Positions 8,481 through 17,618 of a stretch of 20,041 nucleotides of DNA are shown piece after piece (positions within the stretch are counted from its first letter, which is position 1; every line of letters begins with the position of its first letter). Position numbers and translations under genes: made by a program. Source of the DNA: Calycina herbarum (lineage: Eukaryota > Ascomycota > Leotiomycetes > Helotiales > Pezizellaceae); the NCBI GenBank assembly GCA_001414485.1, contig LLEY01000342.1, positions 1 through 20,041 on the forward strand. The letters are read 5' to 3'. A model generated the notes under the pieces. It was not told where the DNA came from, did not search any database, and saw nothing but the letters and a program-made list of their open reading frames with translations.

Positions 8481-9307
8481 GATAGCGGAAGGTACACCGA
8501 GCCGGGAATGCTCAAGGATCCCGAACGACGTCTTGAATGCACGGTTTGTCAAGGACTAACCGAGTGCCATTGTAACCTGTGTAGGGGTCTATAAGTCAGA
8601 TAACCTTCGGACATTCGGATATCGGGCATCGATTAGGGACGGATTAGGCACTGCTTATGGTATGATCAATCCATGCTTATGAACTGATCAGCTCCATCAG
8701 ATACGGAGTCTTGGAAACTGTAAATTATAGGTAATTATCACACTATAATCTATAGTAACTATCGATGATATGATTATATAGAGGAGAAATACACAGTGGG
8801 AGAGAGGAAAAGGGAACAGGAGAGAGCAGACGCTAGCCGCCCGCAAAAAGAAAGTGGAGATAATAAAATATGTAAGGGGACTCTATTCTGCGGAGCAAGT
8901 TCCCATCAGCTATGCTGTTGAGAAGCTCATAAGCGATACCAGATCCGGGAACTCACAACGGTGGCACCAGCGGGATCTTATAAGCTGCTTGTCGTAAGAT
9001 CTACAAATTGTAAAAGTGCGGAACAGGTATATGTACAATAAACGGCAAGTTAATACTATGGATTTCAAATTGTAATTCTAATATCAGTGATCGGATATTG
9101 AATTTTAAGACCCTTAGAAATGCTACGACAACAGCTGCAGGTTAGGGAGCTATCGAGGGTAAGGGGCTGGAGAGCATAGAGAATTTGTAATGCAAGATAT
9201 ACAAGCAAGGAGGTATGGAAACGTGGCGGGGAAGGGAGGGTTTAGAGCGAGGCGGGCAGGAAGGCTTGGATTATAGGGGAGATGTTGTTGATTATGAAGA
9301 TCGAGCG
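8481..9307. other. no assigned gene; contains a 28-codon Cys-rich frame
   Basis: Nothing here is recognised with confidence. A short plus frame (ATG at 8508, TAA at 8592-8594) encodes a cysteine cluster, CTVCQGLTECHCNLC, spaced like a small zinc-binding knuckle; the frame is open upstream to about 8480. The stretch 8780-9190 is AT-rich with no frame. A plus frame at 9215-9472 overlaps the better supported minus-strand two-exon relic and is not called. Confidence 0.4.
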
Positions 9308-9644
9308 TTAAAGATTGAAAAAGAAAGCCAAATCAGGAGCCGACTATTTCCCAGGTACCAAACATCTTTTCGTACAAAGATTTTCAATAGGTCCCCGATG
9401 TTTCTTATATACCACCACCATAGTAGGGAAGTCGTCGTCGCTGCTGCTACAGAAGGTACCCGTTCCTGCTAAAATTTCTAGAAGTCAGTCATGATTACTA
9501 CAGCCATACACCTCTACCCGAAAACATACCTTGAACTTCAGACCTATGGCCTCTATTACTATCAACTGCTGCTAGTGATGGTAGTTGGGCTATCAAGCGC
9601 TGTACGTGCTAGAGCTTCGAGGCAGGTTTGCAGCGGGAATCCAT
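9308..9644 (-). pseudogene. short two-exon gene relic, unrecognised
   Basis: The start is an ATG at 9642-9644 (MDSRCKPASKL), with a TAG at codon 12 (9609-9611). The frame then reads HVQRLIAQLPSLAAVDSNRG to a strong intron at 9529-9478: GTATGT donor, CTGAC branch site, TTCTAG acceptor, 52 bp. Splicing keeps the frame (phase 1) and continues EILAGTGTFCSSSDDDFPTM, VVVYKKHRGPIENLC and KRCLVPGK to a TAG at 9344-9346, then 11 more codons to a TAA at 9308-9310. Either stop could be the true end. The textbook intron and frame match are the main evidence. Family not recognised. Confidence 0.45.
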
Positions 9645-11035
9645 TTTCTTAGAGCGCGGAACAGTCGGCACATAAGTATACGAGATCGGGGCAAAAGTGG
9701 CTATCTCGAGTAGGTGGAAATTGATTTTGAGTAGTCAAGAAATGCTTAACTTCCTGCTGGCTGCACATCTGGACTGTTAAAGATAGCAGAAACTGGAAAT
9801 CAAAGAGTTCATGTAGGCTTGTCGCAAAACCTGGATGCCCTCTACAGCCCGCCATGCTCTTTTTCCCCTCTTCTAACGCAATCTCAAAAAAGCCTCGGCG
9901 TCAATGCTGCCTATCTCACGCTGAGAAACATAAGCCAGTTGCAAGGCCATGACACCATCCGACCCTGCACTCGTATGCTAGAAGATGCCAATCCTCAACC
10001 AACTCTTCTACGCTGTCCACCACGATCGGCCGATCTTAGTATATTTTCCCGATCACCGGTGACGCCGTAGAAATATGGGAAAGGAAGCGGATCGCATGAT
10101 CGAGAATACCGTCGTATCCAGCCGCCTAAACGCTTTAGGCAGACTTGTCTCCTGTCGTCAGCGTCTCAGCTTCCAAGTATGAAGCTGGCACAATCCAATT
10201 GTGAGATCTGATTCAAGACCAGAGAGGGGTATCGTACGATCCTGCCACTCCAAGTCAGCTCATGTCCACACAATCAAAACGAATGCGAAATGCGCCCCGA
10301 CAAGAAGGGAGACTCACTATGAAGCTGCCACCGCGTCATCCACCTGAAGCGCTGCCAGGCAGAAGCAAGGCCGCATCGTCATGAGGCATTTTTACAACTG
10401 GCTGTGATGCCTATGAGTGGAAGCCAAACCCGCGGCATCTCAATATCCGGAGGCGCTGCTACGAGGGACAATGATAGTGCGGCCGCGAAGCAGATTGCGA
10501 ATAGGTTTAGACACCTGTTAAGCTCGTAACTCGGCCGATGCGAGATGGGTTAAGGAAGGGATCAACGTCACAGCTGCTCAGTAGCATCGAGGCGGTAAAG
10601 GTCAATCGCGGATTGTAGTCGAAGCTGCCTCGCACTACCCTCGCGCAACCTTCAGAGCTGCGGCGTGGCCGATCAGGGGAGCTTGGTGGGATAAGGGGGA
10701 GTATATGAGTAAAAGGGCTGAGTGGTGCATGAAAAGCGAGCACCGAGCATCGTGAGGCTAGGTTGTTGGGCTGTTGGAAGAGAAAGAAGGTGACGAGCAG
10801 CCGGCGACAGGAAAACGAAAGTCTTATACCCCCGAAAGCGGTGACAGGCCCGTGCACGCGCCTTACCTGATACAGGCGGTCGCGGTTTCCTGTCGCGGTT
10901 TCTTGATGCGGCCTTGCAGTCTGGATGTTTACCAAAGAATAATGAACTTTGCAGAAACCAAGCAATGGAAGTTGATTCTAATTATTGATGAAGGGAGAAA
11001 TAAAGGCTGATGAAGATGAAGATGGAAGAAAGATG
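9645..11035. other. GC-richer 1.4 kb stretch, no confident gene
   Basis: This part has visibly higher GC and far fewer TA dinucleotides than its surroundings. Open frames exist on both strands (152 codons at 10507-10965 minus, 83 codons at 9819-10070 plus, 68 codons at 9649-9855 minus), but none shows a recognisable domain, and their composition is that of untranslated or promoter DNA. Pyrimidine-rich minus-strand sequence around 10680-10710 resembles a fungal promoter or 5' UTR. It forms the left flank of the inverted-repeat element and seems to have escaped RIP-like decay. Confidence 0.45.
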
Positions 11036-11503
11036 GTAACGTCCATCCATGCGTAACGAGAAACCACCCGTGCCGAGAAATATTTTAGGTACTTCACTTT
11101 CAAACAAGAAAAAAACCGAACACGCATAGGCGACTCCTATATTTTTTGTACTAGCTTTGTTATATAGTTAGTTCTAAACAAATTCAGACTCTTCACTAAG
11201 AAAAATAATAATACAATCTTTTCTCAGCTTAATTTTTAGCATGCCTTCGCTTGAAGTCTATAATACAGTTCCTTTCTTAAACCTCCACCCTAGTACTTCT
11301 CTTACTTCTACTTTCTATATAGGATGTCACTCAAGTTATATATAATAAATACTATGCCTGAAATGATTTTCAAGCCTTGTAGCGCCTATACCATACAGAT
11401 TTATCTAAACTCGCCATGTAGATCAGTACTTTTGCCGAGGTAGCGAACCGTTTTTGGAATAGCGTGCTAAAAGCTACACCCCTGAATACCTGGGTAACTT
11501 CGA
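11036..11503 (+). repeat. left terminal inverted repeat (468 bp)
   Basis: It matches the reverse complement of 16045-16512 along its full length. The first 46 bases are perfect, and the homology ends at GGGTAACTTCGA. It contains a small frame starting at an ATG (11241), MPSLEVYN..., that stops at 11343-11345. The matching frame in the right arm keeps the same start and most residues and reads further, to 16086. Confidence 0.95.
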
Positions 11504-12417
11504 GATTGGAAAACTGACACGTGACTCTGATGTACAGCCCTAATTTTCAGGCGAGTGTCAGTGGAGCCTTTTCTGGCTGACATCCAATTCATGAGGACAC
11601 ACAATTCAAGAGGACACATAGTTCAGGCTGACAAGCCTGTCATCACATTCTCTTCTATAGTAGCTTGCAAAATTAGCTTCGCGTCGTCTCGCTCAAAAAA
11701 TATTGTAAGATAGACCACCTCAGCAGTTTTTAGCTATTGCCGGAACGGGCCGCTTCCATGTGCTGTATTATATCTGGCTACATGAGCTATCTACCACAGC
11801 TATACTAGCGAGCTCTTGTTATATTTTATACACCTTAAAGGTTCGTATCTAAGCTCTACATTCTCACTTTTTCATCCCAGACCCTTATAAGCTTGTAGCT
11901 GCTGTGGCGCGTAAACAGGTGTAGGGCCGCCACGTGGATCAGGACTTCTGATCGACGGAACGAACTAGCGATTCTCGGCTAGAAGGGACAGCCGCCGCAA
12001 AGCCCCAAAGCTTTGGTAATTTCGCCGATTTTTGCCGTAGTTTCGCCGTGACTTACTTAATAAATGTCAGCCTAAGACGTAAGGCTAGAAATTGACAATA
12101 GATGGATGATCGAGGGTAGACTAGGTCCTGACCTCCTTTTCTATCATTTAATTCCCAAATCTCTTTAGCTTCCCTCTTAGCAATAAGAATATGTTATTGT
12201 CAATCGATATTGACTTCGCCGGTGAGCCTGAGCGATTGGGCCGGTCTCGCGCGCTTCCAGTGATGTACGACGATGCTATTACCGCAAGGCTGCCGCTCAG
12301 CTGAGTGCGCCAGCCTCAACCCAACATAAACTCTTCACCCTTCGCATCTATGCCAACTTGACGGCTCAACTACTACCGAGAACCCTCCTCTTCACGATCC
12401 TCGAATCTAGTCGAATA
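11504..12417. promoter_or_regulatory. upstream region of the HNWD gene
   Basis: This 0.9-kb stretch lies between the left arm and the presumed start and has no coding frame of note. It holds palindromic E-box-type cores (CACGTG at 11518-11523 and 11931-11936), the 17-bp duplication, and just before the gene an AACCCAACATAAACTC segment with pyrimidine-rich sequence typical of a fungal transcription start area. Promoter function is inferred only from position. Confidence 0.35.
11585..11618. repeat. two direct copies of a 17-bp unit
   Basis: CAATTCATGAGGACACA is followed at once by CAATTCAAGAGGACACA, differing at one base, and then by a partial third copy (TAGTTCAGG). It lies about 80 bp inside the left arm, in the region upstream of the HNWD gene. 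Confidence 0.9.
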
Positions 12418-13156
12418 ATACGTCTACTACAGTACAAAAACGGGGGCGATATCAGCATAACGGAGTTCTTTGAGAGCGATATACCCAGATATGCTATTCT
12501 TTCGCACAGATGGGGATTAGATGAGGTTACTTTGGCAGATCTAAAGAATGGCAACTATAAGACGATGGCTGGTTACGACAAGATACATTTCTGCGGAGAA
12601 CAAGCGAAGCGCGACGGCTTGCAATACTTTTGGGTGGACACCTGCTGTATCGAGAAGTCGAACAACACTGAGCTCGTAGAGGCTATCAACTCAATGTTTC
12701 GCTGGTATTAGAAAGCGGCCAGATGCTATGTCTATTTATCGGATGTTTCGACTCGGAAGCGGAAAGCAAGTGATACGGCTGCCGAGTGTACTTGGGAATC
12801 TGCTTTCCGGGATAGCGAATGGTTTACACGAGGCTGGACCCTTCAAGAGCTCCTTGCTCCACGCTCAGTTGAGTTCTACTCTCGCAATGGCGAGCGGCTA
12901 GGGGATAAAGGAACTCTAAACCGCCAAATCTAGGAGATAACGGCCATTCTAATCTCAGCACTTGAAGGTACCCTTTTGTCGCAATTTAGCGTCGAGGAGC
13001 GATTATCGTGGGCAGACAATCGGCAGACAACACGCGGAGAAGACATGGCCTACTCGCTATTAGGTATCTTTGGCATTTATTTGCCGCTTATTTATGGCGA
13101 AGGGAAAGAACACGCCTTTAGACGGCTGAAGAAGGAGATCCAGAAATCGCAGAAAG

Positions 13157-13212
13157 GTGAACACCCGACAAATCGCTTCATCTTTAGCTATCTACTAATC
13201 ACTTTTTAAAAG
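13157..13212 (+). other. predicted intron between HET and NACHT coding parts
   Basis: A GTGAAC donor at 13157, a CTACTAATC branch-like site at 13192-13200 and an AAAAG acceptor ending at 13212 define 56 bp. Removing it joins the HET frame (phase 1, after KSQK) to the NACHT frame (GDKQNQLDPES), and no reading without it connects the two. It removes the TAA at 13207-13209, so that stop is not counted among the damaging mutations. Confidence 0.7.
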
Positions 13213-15059
13213 GAGATAAGCAGAATCAACTCGACCCTGAAAGCCAAAGTTGTATACAAGACCTACGGATAACAGATCCTCGGGAGGATAAGAAGCGGAT
13301 TGAAGATACGAAGGGCGGGCTGCTGCGAGACTCTTACCAATGGATCCTCGAACATTCCGAATTCCGACAATAGAACGACGGTGAACACAGCCAACTACTC
13401 TGGATCCGAGGTGACCCTGGTAAGGGCAAGACGATGTTGCTCTGTGGTATAATAGATATGTTAAAAGAGACCGCCAACGCCGCTTCTGCTTCTAGTCGCT
13501 GCCTCATGTCTTACTTCTTTTGCCAAGCCACGGATCTCCGTATTAACAATGCGACAGCTGTGCTTCGGGGGCTGATCTACCTCCTTACTGACCAACAACC
13601 GTCTCTCCTCCAACACGTTCGAAAGAAGTACGATGCTACGGGAAAAGAGCTCTTCGTGGATACAAATGCCTGGTATGCCTTGTCTGAGATATTCAAGAAT
13701 ATTTTGTAAGATCCTAGCCTAGAGAGGACTTACGTGGTTATTGACGCCCTAGATGAATGCATGACCGGTCTACAGCAACTGCTTCAATTTATCGATGAGA
13801 CCTTACCTACATGTCCTCGTGTAAAATGGATTATTTCTAGTCGCAATTGGCCGAGCATCGAAGAGCAACTACGCATATCCGACCAGAAAGTCCAGTTACG
13901 ACTCGAACTCAACCAAGGCTTGATCTCCGCTGCCGTGAACACGTATATCCAGCATATAGTAGGTAAGCTAGCAAAGCGTAAGAACTATACCGCCAAGTCA
14001 CAAAAGTCGATGCAAGAATATCTCTCCTTGAATGCTGACGCTACATTTCTCTGGGTAGCCTTGGTTCTAAAGGAGCTAGAGATGATCGATCGAAAATTTG
14101 CTCTTGAGAGGGTAAAGATGTTTCCTCCTAGACTCGGTCCCTTTTACAAGCAAATGATGGATCAGGTGAGCCAATCTAACAATGCCGATATCTGTAAGCG
14201 AATACTTTCTATTGTAGCTGTCGTTAGACGCCCAATTACGCTTCAAGAACTAGTCTCTCTTGATGACACACTTTACAAACTTGATTGTCCCAAGGATGTT
14301 TTCGAGGATCTTGAGGATTTAGAGCAGACGATTGGCCAGTGCGGATCCTTCTTAACGATTCGAGACAGCATAGTATACTTCGTACACCAATTGGCCAAGG
14401 ACTTTTTGCTCCAGGAGAACACCTCTCAAAAAATCTTTCGTTGTAGCATAGGCGAGATACATTATGCAATCTTCTCACGGTCACTTTAAGTCATGTCCTT
14501 GGTACTATAGTGTGATGTCTATTGCTTAAGAGCTCCTGGAACCATTATCGACCAAGTTAAGCAGCCTGATCCAGATCCCTTGGCTGCTGTAAGGTACTTC
14601 TGTCTTTACTGGGTTGATCATCTACTTGAATGTCAAAGTAAAGAAGACATAATCAGAGACCTCAAGGATAGTGGCCAGGTTTATAACTTCCTTTGCAAGT
14701 ACTTCTTATACTGGCTTGAAGCGCTAAGCCTGTTAAGAAGTGTGTCAGAAGGCATAGTTATAATTAAGAAGCTTGAAGTTCTTTAGGTACGTTCTTAGAT
14801 AGTCTTATCGATATCGGATTATTCTAACGTGAATAAGTTTAATAGAAGTCCTGATTTGAGTGCGTTTATACACGATGCTGGGCGCTTTACGGTATCCACC
14901 CGATCAATTATTGAACAAGCGCCTCTTCAAGCGTATTGTTCAGCTCTTGTTTTTACACCAGAGAAGAGCATTGTTCGACAAACGTTCGAGAGCTATATTC
15001 CACCTTGGATCCAGAAAAAGCCTAGAGTCGAAATGTACTGGAATGCGATGCTACAAACC

Positions 15060-15380
15060 CTCGAGGGCCATACTAGAGAAGTCACCTCAGTCGCCTTCTC
15101 CCCTGACGGCAAGCAGATCGTGTCTGGGTCTTGGGACAAGACCGTCCGGCGCTGGGACGCAGCCACGGGACAGCAGCTACTGCCAGCCCTCGAGGGCCAT
15201 ACTGCTTTGGTCAGCTCAGTCGCCTTCTCCCCTGACGGCAAGCAGATCGTGTCTGGGTCTTGGGACAGGACCGTCCGGCGCTGGGACGCAGCCACGGGAC
15301 AGCAGCTACTGCCAGCCCTCGAGGGCCATACTGCTTCGGTCAGCTCAGTCGCCTCCCCCGAAGGCAAGCAGATCCCAACC
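15060..15380 (+). repeat. WD40 coding repeats: two full 129-bp units and one partial
   Basis: Units start at 15060, 15189 and 15318, each with CTCGAGGGCCATACT (LEGHT). The first two are 43 codons each (LEGHT...VTSVAFSPDGKQIVSG and so on) and differ at 8 of 129 bases by my count. Seven of those lie in codons 6-11 and one changes a Lys to an Arg in the WDxTV strand. The third is cut after SVASPEGKQI and fused to the C-terminal tail. These positions are among those that vary between repeats in known HNWD proteins. The array is GC-rich and keeps many CpA sites. Confidence 0.95.
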
Positions 15381-15551
15381 TTACACGTTTCTCAAAACTG
15401 GCTAGCAGATGGCACTACTAATCTTCTCTGGCTACCTACTGGTTATAGACCTACTTGTCAAGCTACATGGGGTAGACTTATTGCGTTAGGACTTTCGTCA
15501 GGAGGGTTGTTAGTTCTTCAGTTTCAGCAACAACTTGAGCTTTTAATATAG

Positions 15552-16044
15552 AATACTGAATTTGTACTTATTGATAAACAATATATAAAGCTCTTAATAT
15601 AATATCTCTTTTTCTTTTTTCCTCTCTTCCATCGAGGGTTCTAGGGGAGCCTAATAATTTATAGTAATTTTATAGTAGTTATTTACTTCTAAAACCTTCT
15701 AGAACAAGCTCGTGGCTGGTAATATCATCTATGTAATCAATTAGTCACGCGACGTGCAGGGACGAACGAAATGGCCATATGAGCGTTATAGTACCAGTAC
15801 TAACTTATAGGTGGAGGGTAACTTCGTCTACGTCATTGTAAAGGTTGTGGTCCCATACCAGTCACGTGACCCTTCACCGCCTAGCAGAATCCTGTATATT
15901 AGCATCGTTCAGAGTTGTCTTAGCTCTTCACCTTAGTATTCTAAGAATGGATCAGTTCTACCATCAAACGTCGTTCCGGTCCGTCACAGTCATAGACAAG
16001 TCACGCGACACGGCATGAGGATGACATGCAGCAACCATTTGTAG
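15552..16044. other. 3' region of the HNWD gene up to the right arm
   Basis: About 490 bp with no coding frame. Directly after the stop codon it is AT-rich with TTTTTCTTTTTTCC, suitable for 3'-end formation. Further on it carries three 10-bp palindromes of the form GTCACGYGAC and is less AT-rich. Confidence 0.5.
15744..16009. promoter_or_regulatory. three GTCACGYGAC palindromes
   Basis: GTCACGCGAC at 15744-15753, GTCACGTGAC at 15861-15870 and GTCACGCGAC at 16000-16009 are spaced 117 and 139 bp apart just inside the right arm. A related GACACGTGAC sits at 11516-11525, just inside the left arm. CACGTG is the general core for bHLH factors; whether the sites have any role here is unknown. Confidence 0.35.
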
Positions 16045-16512
16045 TCGAAGTTACCCAGACACTCAGGGGTGTAGCTTTCAGCACGCTATTTCAAAAACGG
16101 TTCGCTACCTCGGCAAAAGTATTGATCTGCGTGGCGAGTTCGAATAAATTTGCATAGTATAGCCGCCACAAGGCTTAAAAATAATTTTAGGCATAGTATT
16201 TGATATATATAACTCAGGTGACATCCTATATAGAAAGTAGAAGTAGGAGAAGTACTAGGGTGGAGGTTTGAGAAAGGAACTATATTATAGACTTCAAGCG
16301 AAGGCATGCTATAAATCAAGCTAAGAAAAGCTTACATTATTAATTTTCTTTGTAAAGGATCTTAATATATTTAAAATTGACTATAGAACATAGCTAGTAC
16401 AAAATATATAGGAGTCGCCTATGTTTGTTCAGCTTTTTTTTAGTTTGAAGGTGAAGTACCTACAAAATTTCTCGGCACGGGTGGTTTCTCGTTACGCATG
16501 GATGGACGTTAC
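16045..16512 (-). repeat. right terminal inverted repeat (468 bp)
   Basis: Inverted copy of 11036-11503, with the outer 46 bases identical (16467-16512). By eye the rest is roughly 80-85 percent identical, with many C/T and G/A differences. It holds a minus-strand frame (16086-16319) starting MIYSMPSLEVYN that parallels a shorter frame in the left arm; its coding status is doubtful. Confidence 0.95.
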
Positions 16513-16559
16513 TACGTATATCTGCTCCTTTGTTGGATCAAGCACTACTAGCCTATCCA

Positions 16560-17000
16560 TTTGACACATCTTTTCTCACAGATCAGGGTGTACAAGCCTC
16601 CCCATCTTTCCTTGAATGTCAGATCCACATCATGCAAAAGGGAGCGCCAAGGTGTTGCTACAACCTGGTCCCTGGAAACACACTTCAATAGCCACACTTA
16701 GTTGAGCATCACTGCAAAGTCCTTCCTCAGTAGGTCAAATTCCAGAAGTTAGAGAAGCAGCTAAATGCTGTCGTAACCACGTCTGCAAGGGGATTCATTC
16801 GATGCAGCATTGTGCAGAGCAATAAGACTGCCTAAGCCCCCACTGCAAATCCCTCTCTACGATATCATCCTGATTCACTAGATCACCGCCATGCTTTAGG
16901 AGGCAAGCTGGGCTTTGGCATAATCCCCTGACCTTACCTCAAGCGACAGGATAAGCTGAGCACTACTGTGCACAGCCCCTCCTCATCCCTTTTGCATAAG
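16560..17000 (-). pseudogene. possible ankyrin-repeat remnant
   Basis: On the minus strand, short in-frame pieces resemble ankyrin repeats: ACLLKHGGDLVNQDD around 16870-16915 and, after a frame change, SLIALHNAASNES around 16790-16830, followed by DSI*LLL*LLEF. Three loosely similar segments of the type GAGGAAGGACTTTGCAGTG recur about 120-135 bp apart (near 16720, 16850 and 16970), close to the roughly 99-bp ankyrin spacing with insertions. Several stops and frame changes break it. This is pattern recognition in decayed sequence and could be wrong. Confidence 0.3.
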
Positions 17001-17618
17001 TTTCAAGATCAGGTATCCGCCCCTCTTATCAATGCAACTTTGCCAGCGATCCAACTTGCCTTGCCTTGATTGCATGAAATTCTCCGCTCCTCGGGGCAAA
17101 TGGACCCTTGGTATGAATCGTCCCCTAGTATGATTTCGTATTTACATGAATCTCACCATGCCCGTTACGCACCAGCTGTCGAACCATCAATACAACTGCC
17201 GTACCGTGCCTTGCTACACGTTCTTAGATGAACAATACGTTGCTCAGGGAAAGCATCTAGTGGCGTTGTATGATGGGTAGCATGCTCACGAGGAGTGCCA
17301 TACGTTGACTCCCAGGATTTGTATCGTCGTCCTTTTGAACCTTTGAAATTGTATAGAATTGTCGATCGATTGCCAGTGAGGTGTAGTATTGAGTACGTCT
17401 TGTGGCAGACAAGAGTTGAATGAGTGCTTAATAGATTGGTATGTGCTTGCATATGTTGTTGAAGTTGAATTTTGCGAGGTTTGGTAAGTCGTTTGGTGCG
17501 CCTCTTGCAAACAGGGATCCAGAATCGGCTCCGAAAGAACTTCCTGCCTTACTATTTCTAATTTAAGCCGGCGGCAGTCGTAGCCGAGGAGCCCAAACGG
17601 ATCGCCCCTTTCCACCGT
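17001..17618. other. no confident gene
   Basis: Two overlapping minus-strand frames (17165-17452, 95 codons, and 17286-17675, 129 codons) lack any recognised domain. The sequence around 17390-17460 reads on the minus strand like a fungal 5' UTR (CA- and CT-rich, few G), suggesting a former minus-strand gene whose body would be toward 16560-17150, where the ankyrin-like pieces lie. Confidence 0.4.

Larger units (their letters stand above)
12418..15551 (+). pseudogene. HET-NACHT-WD40 (HNWD/NWD-type) NLR pseudogene
   Basis: The family controls non-self recognition and heterokaryon incompatibility in fungi (het-d, het-e and het-r of Podospora are members). HET domain: PRYAILSHRWG at 12484, YFWVDTCCIEKSN at 12625, WFTRGWTLQELLAP at 12820, RQTTRGEDMAYSLLGIF near 13021. 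After a 56-bp intron, the NACHT domain has Walker A GDPGKGKT (13410-13433), Walker B VVIDALDEC (13734-13760) and KWIISSRNWP (13824-13853). A linker with IEQAPLQAYCSALVF leads to two full and one partial WD40 repeats from 15060, then the family-type tail with LLWLP and IALGLSSGG, ending at a TAG (15549-15551). In-frame stops are TAG at 12709, 12931, 13371, 14508, 14784 and 14796 and TAA at 13707 and 14487; the expected start codon is ATA (12418). There is no frameshift, so decay is by substitutions that fit RIP. Confidence 0.9.
11036..16512. mobile_element. 5.5-kb element with 468-bp terminal inverted repeats carrying an HNWD gene
   Basis: Two arms of equal length (11036-11503 and 16045-16512) are inverted copies of each other and bound a segment that contains only the HNWD gene and its flanks. 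The outermost 46 bases are identical between arms; the inner parts differ mainly by single substitutions. The ends read GTAACGTCC... and ...GGACGTTAC, so a TA at 11037-11038 and 16510-16511 could be a Tc1/mariner/pogo-type TA target duplication. No transposase is present between the arms, so mobility would have depended on another element. The alternative is two copies of a smaller repeat that landed in opposite orientation on either side of the gene. Confidence 0.55.

Noticed and set aside
9215..9472. 85-codon plus frame
   Set aside because: It overlaps the minus-strand relic that has a textbook intron; its Gly/Arg/Glu-rich composition looks antisense.
10507..10965. 152-codon minus-strand open frame
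   Set aside because: It lies in GC-rich DNA where long chance frames are common; the residues show no domain, and the sequence resembles promoter or UTR DNA.
14778..14837. possible 60-bp intron removing two TAG codons of the NLR
   Set aside because: The donor (GTTCTT) is weak. A branch-like TTCTAAC and an AG acceptor exist and the frame would be kept, so it is not excluded, but two CAG to TAG changes fit the rest of the gene better.
14993..15367. 124-codon minus-strand frame over the WD40 repeats
   Set aside because: It is an antisense shadow of the repeated GC-rich WD40 coding units; its own repetition mirrors theirs.
14860..15405. 181-codon plus-strand frame overlapping the WD40 region
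   Set aside because: It runs in a different register over the same repeats; the WD40 frame has the recognised motifs.
11036..16512. Starship-type giant element
   Set aside because: No tyrosine recombinase (captain) gene is seen, the unit is only 5.5 kb, and it has long terminal inverted repeats, which Starships do not need.
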